From the NCBI GenBank assembly GCA_024693925.1, contig JAILKH010000182.1, positions 1 to 34,723 of the forward strand: a DNA stretch of 34,723 nt, given 5' to 3'. The notes beneath the pieces are model-generated. The model had not been told where the DNA came from. It did not search any database and saw only the letters and a list, made by a program, of their open reading frames with translations. Below, piece after piece: positions 26,345 to 34,575 of the stretch (positions within the stretch are counted from its first letter, which is position 1; every line of letters starts with the position of its first letter). The position numbers and the translations under genes are program-made. This DNA comes from Lachnospiraceae bacterium (GTDB taxonomy: Bacteria; Bacillota; Clostridia; Lachnospirales; Lachnospiraceae).

Positions 26345-27217
26345 TTAGAGATAATTACCTATATATTCAGCGATTGCTTCCTCCCAATCCAAATATTTAT
26401 GATCAGTGGTAAGCTTAAACATATAATTCTCAAGAACCGAGAACTTCGGTCTGTCGGCAGACTGAGGATTCATTGCTTTATATTCTTCACTGGTAACAGG
26501 AACCACTTCCGTATCCTTGGATGCAAGTTCAAATATCTTCTTCGTGAAGTCAGCCCAGCTGCAGCTGCCTTCACAGGTACCGTGAAATAATCCGTAATTC
26601 TGAGTCGGTAACAGATATTTGATCGCCTTTGCCAGTTCTTTAGCAGAGGTGGGAGAACCCAATTGATCGTTTACCACCGTTATCCTGTCATGATTTTCAG
26701 ATAATTTCAGCATGGTTTTTACGAAATTCTTACCATCTCCGTATAGCCACGCCGTCCTTATTATATAATAATCCCTGGCAAATTCTTTCACAAAATTTTC
26801 ACCCGCCAGCTTCGTTATACCATACATAGCTTTGGGACCTACCGCATCAAACTCCGTATAAGGTACATTTCCGTCTCCCGCAAATACATAATCTGTGGAA
26901 ATATGCATTACTCTTGCACCTGTTTCCGTAGCTGCAATACTTAAATTTCTGGGGCCTATGGCATTTATCTTAAAGGCAGCATCCTTTTGTACCTCACAGG
27001 CATCCACTGCTGTATGTGCCGCACAATTAATAACCGCAAAAGGCTTTATTTCCTTAAACAACTCAAGACAGGAATCAAGCTTAGTTATATCAAGATTTCT
27101 TATTCCCTCAACATTATAATCGGTATTTATTAATTCATACTCTGTGTTACCCTCATATAATCTGTTAATCTCTCTGCCCAATTGACCGTTTGCACCGGTT
27201 ATGATCAGTTTCTTCAT
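26345..27217 (-). CDS. rfbD: dTDP-4-dehydrorhamnose reductase
   Basis: This 290-aa enzyme makes the last step of dTDP-L-rhamnose synthesis. It has TGANGQLG (residues 7-14), HISTDYVFAGDG (catalytic T108 region), YGITK (Y132-K136) and the IRTAWLYG and VVNDQLGSPTSA segments specific to RmlD. Three ATGs run in a row; the third (27217) is 7 nt from AGGGAG and is preferred. An in-frame TTG at 27238 is unlikely. It is the first gene of the large polysaccharide operon. The other rhamnose genes (rfbA, B, C) are not in the window. Confidence 0.95.
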   Translation of the reverse strand: MKKLIITGANGQLGREINRLYEGNTEYELINTDYNVEGIRNLDITKLDSCLELFKEIKPFAVINCAAHTAVDACEVQKDAAFKINAIGPRNLSIAATETGARVMHISTDYVFAGDGNVPYTEFDAVGPKAMYGITKLAGENFVKEFARDYYIIRTAWLYGDGKNFVKTMLKLSENHDRITVVNDQLGSPTSAKELAKAIKYLLPTQNYGLFHGTCEGSCSWADFTKKIFELASKDTEVVPVTSEEYKAMNPQSADRPKFSVLENYMFKLTTDHKYLDWEEAIAEYIGNYL

Positions 27218-27275
27218 CATCATGCTCCCTCTTAACAATATCTATGTCTGTCTCTTTAAAAAATCACCAATATAT

Positions 27276-27304
27276 AGTATACTCAATAATAGTTTTTTTT
27301 TCAA
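27276..27304 (-). promoter_or_regulatory. Promoter of the polysaccharide operon
   Basis: On the minus strand TTGAAA (27299-27304), a 17-nt spacer starting with an A tract, and TATACT (27276-27281) form a good sigma-A promoter, giving a leader of about 50 nt before rfbD. No hairpin of the antiterminator type was seen in that leader. No other comparable promoter was found within the following 16 kb, so it may drive the whole operon. Confidence 0.7.
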
Positions 27305-27372
27305 CTATAACCATTATCTTAACAATGTAATAAACATTCCGTTTACAATAAATGGATCAAAAAGGGGCAAGT

Positions 27373-29052
27373 ATGAACAAAATAAAATATATATCCGTTT
27401 CGGCACTTTCCATCCTGCACCAGACAATCACACATTTTACCGGAAATAATATCTTTACGGCAGAACCCTCTTCAAATATTATTGATTATACAATATGTAA
27501 AATATGTGCTCTTATAGCCTCCTGGCTGATCTATTATTTATTATGGCAGCTGTTTATAGACAAAAACGGTATAATAAGAGAAAAAAACAGGCAATACAAT
27601 CTTGTTTCCCGTATATGTATTGCGGCCCTTCCATATCTTTTTGTGATGATCTTTGTCTGTGCCTTCAAGCTTCGCGGCGGATATTTAAGCAACGATGAAT
27701 ACCTTATTTATGAAAATGCAGTCAATCTGACTCATTATACCTGGTTCTACTATATTACTACTTATTACTATATTATCTCCCTTATGATCCTTCCTCATAT
27801 GTATGCTCCTATTTTCATCAAGCTCATAATAGAATACCTTATTATAGGTTATACGATGATCCGTTCTTCCGATTATTTCTATTCAAAATGCAGTGAGCCC
27901 TTAATCAAAAAACCGGTTAAGATCGGCTATGGAGCCTTTATCATGATACTTTTCCTTCTGTACCCCGTTATAGCCTATACAACAAGTGCTCACAGACTGC
28001 CAATATATTTTCTTGTTTATCTCTTAATGATCGTAATACTGTTATTTGATAAGCTGGAGCAGCGATACATCTCTATAGGCAGGCTTATGTTTTTACTTTT
28101 CCTCGGTTCCGTTCTGACACAATGGAGAACCGAAGGAATATATCTCGTCGTTCTCCTTCCGATACTTGTTTACATAACATATCCATATATCACCATAAAG
28201 ATACCCCGCTATAACAACCGGGATAAAAAAAGCGATGCCGGCTCCGTAAATAAACCTTCTTTATTCACGTATGAAAAAAAATCAATAAATTTAAAGCAAA
28301 CCAAAATATTTCCCATCGTTCTGATAATTTATATCCTCTTACAATATCTTGTCTCAATACCGCAAAACGGTCTTGTGGCAAAGGAACTTGCCGCAGCCGC
28401 CGATGACCGTATGAAACCTTTCTATGCCTATACAATAACAAACATGTATCGCAACGGTCTTGATCTCAAGAAAAATGCCGACGATCTTGCTATCGTCGAC
28501 AAATATCTTTCTCTTGAAAAAATAAAAACCATCAATGATTATTACAAAGATATAAACTATGAGGATGTACTCATATTATATAAACCCGAATTTATCGGAG
28601 TAAGGGAGACTGCCGGTGTTACCGAATATTATGATTTTGCCAATGCTCTAAAGAGGATCTTCAAAAACAATCCCAATATTCTTATTCGGACAAGAATAGG
28701 TGCCTTTGTTTATGCCGCACTGCCGTACCATATTACCTTTAACGGCTTTGATATACGCTCCCTTATAACCTTCTTCGTCAGCATAATAAAAACAACCTTA
28801 TATAATCTGTTCATTCCTTTAATAATAATGCTGTTTATCTTCTTATATTCTTTTGTGCGTAACAGATGGTTCTCTTTCTTTACTACCGGAGGACTGTTAA
28901 TACACTGGTTTATTGTTTTTATACTCGCACCGGCGTCATATTTTAAATACTATTTTCCGGTATATATAACAGCATATTTTTACCTTATTCTTATAATAAT
29001 AAGCGGCATCCATAACAAAAAACATTCCGCCAAGATCAAAATCCTTCAATAA
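27373..29052 (+). CDS. Polytopic membrane protein, GT-C-like, unassigned
   Basis: This 559-aa protein is the only plus-strand gene. It has about 10-12 membrane segments. The second membrane helix is followed by an outward loop with LRGGYLSNDEYLIYENA (D108, E109), the acidic pair typical of the first loop of GT-C enzymes such as GT39. A soluble region with DDRMKPFYAYTITNM and VDKYLSLEKIKTINDYYKD (about residues 335-400) lies before the last four helices. A polyprenyl-phosphate-sugar-dependent transferase is plausible but unproven. ATG at 27373 has GGGG at 5 nt; an ATG 21 nt earlier has none. It is divergent from rfbD, and no strong promoter is visible in the 69 nt between the rfbD promoter and its start. 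Confidence 0.72.
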   Translation: MNKIKYISVSALSILHQTITHFTGNNIFTAEPSSNIIDYTICKICALIASWLIYYLLWQLFIDKNGIIREKNRQYNLVSRICIAALPYLFVMIFVCAFKLRGGYLSNDEYLIYENAVNLTHYTWFYYITTYYYIISLMILPHMYAPIFIKLIIEYLIIGYTMIRSSDYFYSKCSEPLIKKPVKIGYGAFIMILFLLYPVIAYTTSAHRLPIYFLVYLLMIVILLFDKLEQRYISIGRLMFLLFLGSVLTQWRTEGIYLVVLLPILVYITYPYITIKIPRYNNRDKKSDAGSVNKPSLFTYEKKSINLKQTKIFPIVLIIYILLQYLVSIPQNGLVAKELAAAADDRMKPFYAYTITNMYRNGLDLKKNADDLAIVDKYLSLEKIKTINDYYKDINYEDVLILYKPEFIGVRETAGVTEYYDFANALKRIFKNNPNILIRTRIGAFVYAALPYHITFNGFDIRSLITFFVSIIKTTLYNLFIPLIIMLFIFLYSFVRNRWFSFFTTGGLLIHWFIVFILAPASYFKYYFPVYITAYFYLILIIISGIHNKKHSAKIKILQ

Positions 29053-29053
29053 T

Positions 29054-30028
29054 TCATATTTTTCGTAATAATTCTATATCTTCGTATGCCTGGCATCCAT
29101 AGGCACCTTTTGCGCTTTTAATTGCCGTTTCAATAGCTCTGGATACTACCATTGCTCCTAAAGTACCTACAACATTGGGGTCTGCTTCAATCTCTCCTAC
29201 GGAAACCGCATAAACAGTATCGCCATCCATAGAAGTATGAACAGGTCTTATGGATCTTGCAAACCCGTTATGTCCCATCGAAGCAACCTTACATAATGCT
29301 GTCTTATCCATTCTTACATCTGTCATTATTACAGCCAATGTGGTATTTGCAGCTATTTTCGGTACTCCCCGGCTTCTTTGTTCCATGATCTCACTACTGT
29401 CCAGAAATGATTTACCGTCCTCATCCAACACCCCGGCAATCTTATTTCCTCTTTCATCATATATATCACCGAATGCATTGACCACAACTATAGCTCCGAT
29501 CTTAAAGGTTCCCTGCCAAATCGCATAACTGCCTATTCCGGATTTCATACATCTGTCAGGTCCCAGGGCTTTACCTACCGTAGCACCACATCCCACTCCG
29601 AAATTTCCATCCTTATAATTATCTCTTTCCGAATTAATACAGGCCTTATATCCCATTTCCTCATCAGGTCTTATATTGGCGTCTCCAAAGGTCAGATCAA
29701 AAATATCCGATTGACAAACCAGTGGAACCCTTACAGGTCCCACCGGAATGCCTCGTCCTCTTTCTTCAAGATATTTCATAACCCCGCCTGCTGCATTCAG
29801 CCCAAATGCGCTTCCGCCCGATAAAAGTATTCCATGAATATACTCCGCAGCTGCAGACGGCTTTAACAGCTCAATTTCTCTTGATGCAGGACCTCCGCCC
29901 CTTACATCAACTCCTGCTCTCATTACATCATCGGCAAGAACAACCGTACATCCGGTTCCGCCCTTCTCATCTTCAGCCTGTCCTATCCTTAATCCTTCAA
30001 TATCTTTTATACTTATTATCCTATGCAT
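29054..30028 (-). CDS. P1-family (DmpA/S58) peptidase
   Basis: This 324-aa Ntn-hydrolase-like peptidase is related to DmpA and BapA aminopeptidases, which cleave themselves into two chains. DVRGGGPASRE (about 41-51), LLSGGSAFGLNAAGGV (68-83), GVGCGATVGK (144-153) and AANTTLAVIMTD (226-237) match the family, and the N228-T229-T230 segment is where self-cleavage would occur. Ser is usual at the new N-terminus of DmpA; many homologues have Thr. The substrate is unknown. No signal peptide is present. AGGG lies about 6 nt before ATG. It follows the DHH gene by 26 nt and is presumably co-transcribed. Its stop is 1 nt from the stop of the convergent plus-strand gene. Confidence 0.92.
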   Translation of the reverse strand: MHRIISIKDIEGLRIGQAEDEKGGTGCTVVLADDVMRAGVDVRGGGPASREIELLKPSAAAEYIHGILLSGGSAFGLNAAGGVMKYLEERGRGIPVGPVRVPLVCQSDIFDLTFGDANIRPDEEMGYKACINSERDNYKDGNFGVGCGATVGKALGPDRCMKSGIGSYAIWQGTFKIGAIVVVNAFGDIYDERGNKIAGVLDEDGKSFLDSSEIMEQRSRGVPKIAANTTLAVIMTDVRMDKTALCKVASMGHNGFARSIRPVHTSMDGDTVYAVSVGEIEADPNVVGTLGAMVVSRAIETAIKSAKGAYGCQAYEDIELLRKI

Positions 30029-30054
30029 ATGATCCCTTTACCCATCCATTCCTT

Positions 30055-30981
30055 CTATGCATTTGCAAGGGCGCATAATTCCTCTAACATCTTCGGAAGG
30101 TCTGTTTCCATATTCTCATCCGAGAACTGGCACGTTCCGACCTTCTCATGTCCACCACCGTTATATTTAAGCATAAGATGACCAACATCTATCTTACAAG
30201 TCTTATTTAAAATACTGTAACCAACAGCAGCCGAACATCCCTTACCACCCTTACCGTTAACTATCCAGGCAGAAATATTCTGTTCCGGATACATACTGTA
30301 GATCATAAAACGGTTCCCTGTATAAATAGGATCCACGTTCCTTAAGTCACTAATTATAACATTACCCTCTACTCTGGTGTATTTCTTAACCATCTCTTTA
30401 AACTTGGCAGTTTGCTCCTCATACACTTCGATACGTTCTTTTACATCAGGCATTTCAAGGATTTCCTGAGTACTCTTATCCTTACAAGCCACCATCAGTT
30501 TCTCCATAAGCTGATAATTGGAAACCGTAAATTGTCTCCAACGTCCCAGTCCGGTACGGGGATCCATTAAAAATCCAACCAATATCCATCCTTTAGGATT
30601 CATAACCTCATCGATGGTAAGATTTCCCGAATCAACTTTATCAACTGCTTCCATCATATCATCAAAATTAGGGAAAGTTTCCTTCCCTCCGTAATATTCA
30701 TATATAATACGTGCACATGATGGAGTGATCCTGCTTTCACCTTTATATTTCCCTTTCAACTCCAGCCTCTCATGCTCACTTGAATGATGATCAAACCATA
30801 AACCACACCCTTCAACATAAGGAACATTGGCCAAACAATCATTCTCATTTACCTCAACAATTCCATCCTGCAGATCCTTTGGATGAGCATAAATCCAGCT
30901 GTCAATAACCCCCGCCGCAAGCAATAATGCTCCACATGCCAATCCATCAAAATCCGATCTTGTAACCAACCTCATTGCCAT
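30055..30981 (-). CDS. DHH/DHHA1 phosphoesterase-family protein
   Basis: This 308-aa protein has TRSDFDGLACGALL at the N-terminus (DFDG, 10-13), LWFDHHSSEH (DHH, 64-66) and the C-terminal nucleic-acid-binding type motif YNGGGHEKVGTCQF (GGGH, 275-278). These mark the exopolyphosphatase-related branch of the DHH superfamily, whose members cleave small phosphodiesters or nucleotides using manganese. The typical N-terminal DHH motif I is slightly changed (DFDG rather than DxDG with DAxGS), so the substrate remains open. CGGAGG lies 9 nt before ATG. A weak TTACCA-17-TATAGG promoter lies about 70 nt upstream. Confidence 0.85.
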   Translation of the reverse strand: MAMRLVTRSDFDGLACGALLLAAGVIDSWIYAHPKDLQDGIVEVNENDCLANVPYVEGCGLWFDHHSSEHERLELKGKYKGESRITPSCARIIYEYYGGKETFPNFDDMMEAVDKVDSGNLTIDEVMNPKGWILVGFLMDPRTGLGRWRQFTVSNYQLMEKLMVACKDKSTQEILEMPDVKERIEVYEEQTAKFKEMVKKYTRVEGNVIISDLRNVDPIYTGNRFMIYSMYPEQNISAWIVNGKGGKGCSAAVGYSILNKTCKIDVGHLMLKYNGGGHEKVGTCQFSDENMETDLPKMLEELCALANA

Positions 30982-31110
30982 AAATAAATACCTCCGTGAT
31001 TTGACATAAGAAATCCTTTTCCCGGGATCCCTATACCTTTTTTATGTGGTCATGGTAAGATTACCCTGAATTCCATATATATATTTTAGTGAAATCAGGC
31101 ACATAAATCA

Positions 31111-31154
31111 AGAGTCAGAAAGACATTTATTAGTCCATACATCTTTCTGACTCT
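31111..31154. repeat. 13-bp perfect inverted repeat, probable terminator of the 31204 gene
   Basis: AGAGTCAGAAAGA and TCTTTCTGACTCT flank an 18-nt loop in the 222-nt gap between the DHH gene and the large surface protein gene. It lies 50 nt after the latter's stop. The minus-strand side continues TGATTTATG, so a clear T-tract is missing. Termination or mRNA 3'-end protection are both possible. The rest of the gap holds only the weak DHH promoter candidate. Confidence 0.5.
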
Positions 31155-31203
31155 CAATAACATTTTCATATATTAAATTTCAAATAGCGATCATATCCTG
31201 TTA

Positions 31204-33774
31204 TTATCTGTACATTATTCTGCCGCCACAATAATATCTGGCAAAATCATCAGAATCAATTATTGCTCTCATATGAAATAATCCGCCTGCTCTAAGATCG
31301 TTCATAGGATCACCTACGGCAATATAATAGATCTTCTCATCAGAAGACGAAGCATAATAATAATAATCCGAATAATTGCTGTAAGTTGATGCCCCATACT
31401 CCGAAGGTACCATTATCGTCGGATGTTCCGGATCATATGACATCCTTTTTATACACAGATCATTTGTATTATTATGTTCGGATTCTCCGCCGTCAACTCC
31501 TGTTTTCTGAGCGGGTACAAAAGACGCGAGGGAAGCTTCCTCTCCGTTTGTATCCGTAAAATAGAAGGTTCCGTCAAGTAAGTAACTGTCCGCACCGAGC
31601 ATAACCATCTCACTGCCGTATATATTCTCCATATACCGGTATTTAAAACCATGCCTTCCGTTGTTCTCTCCCAAATATCCTGTACAATAATCCATCTCCC
31701 CGGTTTTACCTGTAAGAGAAGGATAAGAAGCTATGATGGTTTCTCCCGCATATATATCCATAGGCGCTCCGTCAAAGGTAATCTCTATCTGCTCTCCATT
31801 ATCACTTACAGAGACTATTTCGCGACAATTATCCGTAGTATGCTCAATAAGCGGTTGCCTTCGATACATTCTTCTTGCAAGTCTGAGTTCTTCCTCATCC
31901 ATTTTCATTGCATTCCAGCCATCGGTCGTATTAAGAAATACCACACTGGAGCCTTCCTCCAGCTTCTGTGTTGCCGCAATATTGTTCACCACGATTTTAT
32001 TTGAACTAACCTGGCTCTGAAGTGCTATACCAGTATTTCTCGGATTAGCATCCTTATTCTGACCATAATAATACAAGTCCGTTTCCCCTGCCATAAGGGA
32101 AGTGGAATCAAGACATCCTGTTTCCACCATAAACAGCTTCTGGATAGCAGCATACATATTATAACCGAGTTCACGGTATCCTTCTCCGTTATAATTGGCA
32201 AGACTTCTTATATTTTTATATGAAACATTAACAGTAGGATATCCGCCGGCCCTGCTCTTTAGTACGCCATCCTCAACTATTCCCAGATATGCACCCACAT
32301 ATACATGATCCTTCTCTACTCCGGCATCAATAAAAATCGGATCAAGCACATAACCGGAATGTCCTTTTCCGCTTATCCAAAGTTCTTCGGACTCGCCGTC
32401 TACAACACGTTTAACGTAAAACTTCGGAATTTCCACCATTACATTTCCATTGGTTCCGTCCGTTTTAAACCCGTAATCACCCTCATATACTACAAGCGGT
32501 TCTCCTTCTTCATTATACGTTAAATTACACAATTTTATATCAGACCAGGGATATACGTTATCGAAATCATTGACTCCGTCTCCCACCCATTCATCATCAT
32601 TTTTATAATCAAATTTCATACCGACGGCATCACCGAGTCTTCTGCACACGGCAAGACCATTCGTTCCGGATATTTCTATACCGTATTCACCGTCTTTAGC
32701 GTTGCCTGCTTTTTCTTTACCTGTATCCACGCTTATACGACCACACACATCCCCTATCATATATATTCCGGCGCCATTATATATTGCAGGTTCCTCAAGA
32801 TTTAATTCTTCTTTTTCTTTCCCGTCTTCATAAAGCGTCCATTTACCGTCCGCATATTCAATATACTGATTTTGGGTCAGATCCGGGATTTCACAGGCAC
32901 TGGAACCCGAATCACTATAACCCGAAAGTACTTTTCCGTAAAACATTACCACCTTTTTATCATCGGAAAATGTTCTGTCATTAAGCGATTCATCTACATA
33001 AGTTACGCGGCATTTTACCGCATCATCGGGAATCTTCACTACCGAATAAGGTCTGTTTCTCATTGCTATCGACCCCATATTACATATAACATTTATTCCT
33101 TCTTCGGCTTCCTCTGCCTCCTCATCCTCATAATATACATCTTCTATGTTCTCTATTTCACCTTTATCATTCATAAACTGCCATATAGCACAATTCATAT
33201 CTCCGGTAAGTATAACAGAATCTTTTGTCTTATCTATTTCCGTCCAATATGTGGTCCTGCAACCATCATCCTCCGACAGATCATTGCGTATTCCGTTTAT
33301 CTTACCGACTTCATATCCTTCCGGGTTAATATTTTCTCCCTTAAAGGTAAGACTCACATTTTTTGTAAAACCGACAACCGGCTCTATCTTTAATGAAATA
33401 TCTTCGGAAGTAACATGATAAAACGGTTCATTTACCGAAATATCATTCTTATCATATTCAACCATTGTAGTGGCTGCCGAATAACATTTCGTGGAATTTT
33501 CTTCATCACCTAACTGTTCATACCAACCTGCAAGCTCTATTTGAGCATCATATACATCATCCTGATTAAGACAATAATACTCCATTTGGCTTATCGCCTT
33601 CTTTATATCCCCCTGCGCATAAAACTTATGAGCATATTCCACCATTTTATCCCGATCATAAGTTATGGAATTACTTTTTTTATTAACCCCGTAAAATACA
33701 ATTCCTCCGCAAACAAGCGCTGAAATCAGCACCAGTATAACTACCCACTTAATATAAGAACGATCAAAATCCAT
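31204..33774 (-). CDS. Membrane-anchored protein with phage-tail-fibre-like C-terminal half
   Basis: This 856-aa protein has one membrane segment (residues 9-28) and a TPR-like helical region (about 38-105). A beta-rich region with an acidic patch (about 214-226) comes next, and then a long C-terminal part (about 365-856). That part carries motifs I associate with Firmicutes phage tail-fibre/C-type-lectin-fold domains: VCRRLGDAVGM (376-386), FDNVYPWSDIKLCNL (404-418), NVMVEIPKFYVKR (444-456), AIQKLFMVETG (543-553), YRYMENIYGS (712-721) and the closing GGRIMYR. Most of the protein should be outside the cell. ATG at 33774 is the first methionine; AGGGGG lies somewhat far upstream (12 nt). No phage genes surround it. 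A ligand-binding role is inference. Confidence 0.78.
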   Translation of the reverse strand: MDFDRSYIKWVVILVLISALVCGGIVFYGVNKKSNSITYDRDKMVEYAHKFYAQGDIKKAISQMEYYCLNQDDVYDAQIELAGWYEQLGDEENSTKCYSAATTMVEYDKNDISVNEPFYHVTSEDISLKIEPVVGFTKNVSLTFKGENINPEGYEVGKINGIRNDLSEDDGCRTTYWTEIDKTKDSVILTGDMNCAIWQFMNDKGEIENIEDVYYEDEEAEEAEEGINVICNMGSIAMRNRPYSVVKIPDDAVKCRVTYVDESLNDRTFSDDKKVVMFYGKVLSGYSDSGSSACEIPDLTQNQYIEYADGKWTLYEDGKEKEELNLEEPAIYNGAGIYMIGDVCGRISVDTGKEKAGNAKDGEYGIEISGTNGLAVCRRLGDAVGMKFDYKNDDEWVGDGVNDFDNVYPWSDIKLCNLTYNEEGEPLVVYEGDYGFKTDGTNGNVMVEIPKFYVKRVVDGESEELWISGKGHSGYVLDPIFIDAGVEKDHVYVGAYLGIVEDGVLKSRAGGYPTVNVSYKNIRSLANYNGEGYRELGYNMYAAIQKLFMVETGCLDSTSLMAGETDLYYYGQNKDANPRNTGIALQSQVSSNKIVVNNIAATQKLEEGSSVVFLNTTDGWNAMKMDEEELRLARRMYRRQPLIEHTTDNCREIVSVSDNGEQIEITFDGAPMDIYAGETIIASYPSLTGKTGEMDYCTGYLGENNGRHGFKYRYMENIYGSEMVMLGADSYLLDGTFYFTDTNGEEASLASFVPAQKTGVDGGESEHNNTNDLCIKRMSYDPEHPTIMVPSEYGASTYSNYSDYYYYASSSDEKIYYIAVGDPMNDLRAGGLFHMRAIIDSDDFARYYCGGRIMYR

Positions 33775-33821
33775 AAAACAACAGATCCCCCTATCACATA
33801 CTCTATACACTAAAATCAAAT

Positions 33822-33851
33822 AAGGGAAACCGGCATCAACCGGTTCCCCTT
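33822..33851 (-). terminator. Intrinsic terminator of the small secreted protein gene
   Basis: On the minus strand AAGGGGAACCGG pairs with CCGGTTTCCCTT (one mismatch, 6-nt loop), followed by ATTTGATTTT. It is the last of three stem-loops after the 33966 gene. Confidence 0.7.
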
Positions 33852-33881
33852 GTCACAAGCCGAAATTATAAATAACTACTT

Positions 33882-33903
33882 GATCAATCACGCGTGATTA
33901 ATC
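33882..33903. repeat. Near-perfect 22-bp palindrome
   Basis: The arms GATCAATCACG and CGTGATTAATC meet without a spacer and differ from perfect symmetry at one position. It lies between the other two stem-loops downstream of the secreted protein gene. A DNA-binding site or part of a structured 3' UTR are both possible. Confidence 0.5.
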
Positions 33904-33910
33904 CTGCCTC

Positions 33911-33934
33911 CCCGTTCCGTAATAACGAAACGGG
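33911..33934 (-). other. Stem-loop right after the secreted protein gene
   Basis: CCCGTTCCGT and ACGAAACGGG (one mismatch) pair around an AATA tetraloop, 31 nt after the stop codon. No T-tract follows, so it is more likely an mRNA-stabilising or processing element than a terminator. Confidence 0.5.
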
Positions 33935-33965
33935 AAATAACAGAACTATAAATTTATTTCTTTAT

Positions 33966-34457
33966 TTACGGAGCTTTTGTAATTGCTACAACAGCGAAAG
34001 ATACAGCTCCCTTAGGTGCATCCTTTATCGTTATTGTATTCTTAACGCAAGTAACTGGTTTAACGATAACGTTTCCGTTAGGCATTCTGAAATATACAAA
34101 GTAAGCCTGACCGTTTACATACTTCTTGGAAGAAGTTGTCCACAGATCATCCTTTACCTGGCACTTAGCTGCAGCAACGATCTTAGCGGGTACACCCGGT
34201 AATGTAGCTTTAACAAAGTTACTGTATGCAATAACTTCATTTGCGGGTAATGTTCCGTTTTCGCCGCCGTCTGAAGCAACATCAGCTGCAAGACTATTAG
34301 CAAGTGCATCATTTATGGTTTCACCACTGGGGGTGGTAGCTGATGAGTTTGCCGAAGTAGCAGCATTAGAACCTGATGTAGATCCGGCCATAGCAGTTAC
34401 TGCCATAGAAACAACCAACATAGCACTAACTACTGCTGACATAATTCTCTTTTTCAT
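33966..34457 (-). CDS. Small secreted protein of unknown function (163 aa)
   Basis: A signal peptide (KKR, then a hydrophobic core, then VTAMA|GS, cleavage after about residue 24) is followed by a Ser/Thr/Ala/Asn-rich linker (about 25-48). The mature domain (about 50-163) contains NDALANSLAADVAS, then SNFVKATLPGVPAKIVAAAKCQ and a beta-rich end with NGQAYFVYFRMPNGNVIVKP and ITIKDAPKGAVSFAVVAITKAP. Two cysteines could form a disulfide. I do not recognise the family. AAAGGAGG lies 8 nt before ATG. The strong ribosome site, own promoter region and structured 3' end suggest a well-expressed, single-gene transcript. Confidence 0.82.
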   Translation of the reverse strand: MKKRIMSAVVSAMLVVSMAVTAMAGSTSGSNAATSANSSATTPSGETINDALANSLAADVASDGGENGTLPANEVIAYSNFVKATLPGVPAKIVAAAKCQVKDDLWTTSSKKYVNGQAYFVYFRMPNGNVIVKPVTCVKNTITIKDAPKGAVSFAVVAITKAP

Positions 34458-34494
34458 TTCCTACTCCTCCTTTCTAAATAGTGCTTGTGACTTC

Positions 34495-34543
34495 TATACT
34501 TAAAGAATAAATCTAAGTATACATAATAAAATCTATATTTTAA
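34495..34543 (-). promoter_or_regulatory. Candidate promoter with inverted repeat for the secreted protein gene
   Basis: On the minus strand TTAAAA (34538-34543), a 16-nt spacer and TATACT (34516-34521) form a possible promoter. The -10 lies inside an inverted repeat, TATACTTA/TAAGTATA (34495-34502 and 34514-34521), an arrangement expected for an operator. AT richness makes chance matches more likely. Confidence 0.4.
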
Positions 34544-34575
34544 TAAATAATAACAATAATATACAACAATCTCGC

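Noticed and set aside
31204-31400. A diversity-generating retroelement variable region at the 3' end of the surface-protein gene
   Set aside because: The Tyr/Ser/Asn/Asp-rich loop fits, but no reverse transcriptase, accessory gene or template repeat was seen in the window, and several serine codons are TCG/TCT rather than AGY-type products of adenine mutation. It is kept only as a test in the finding.
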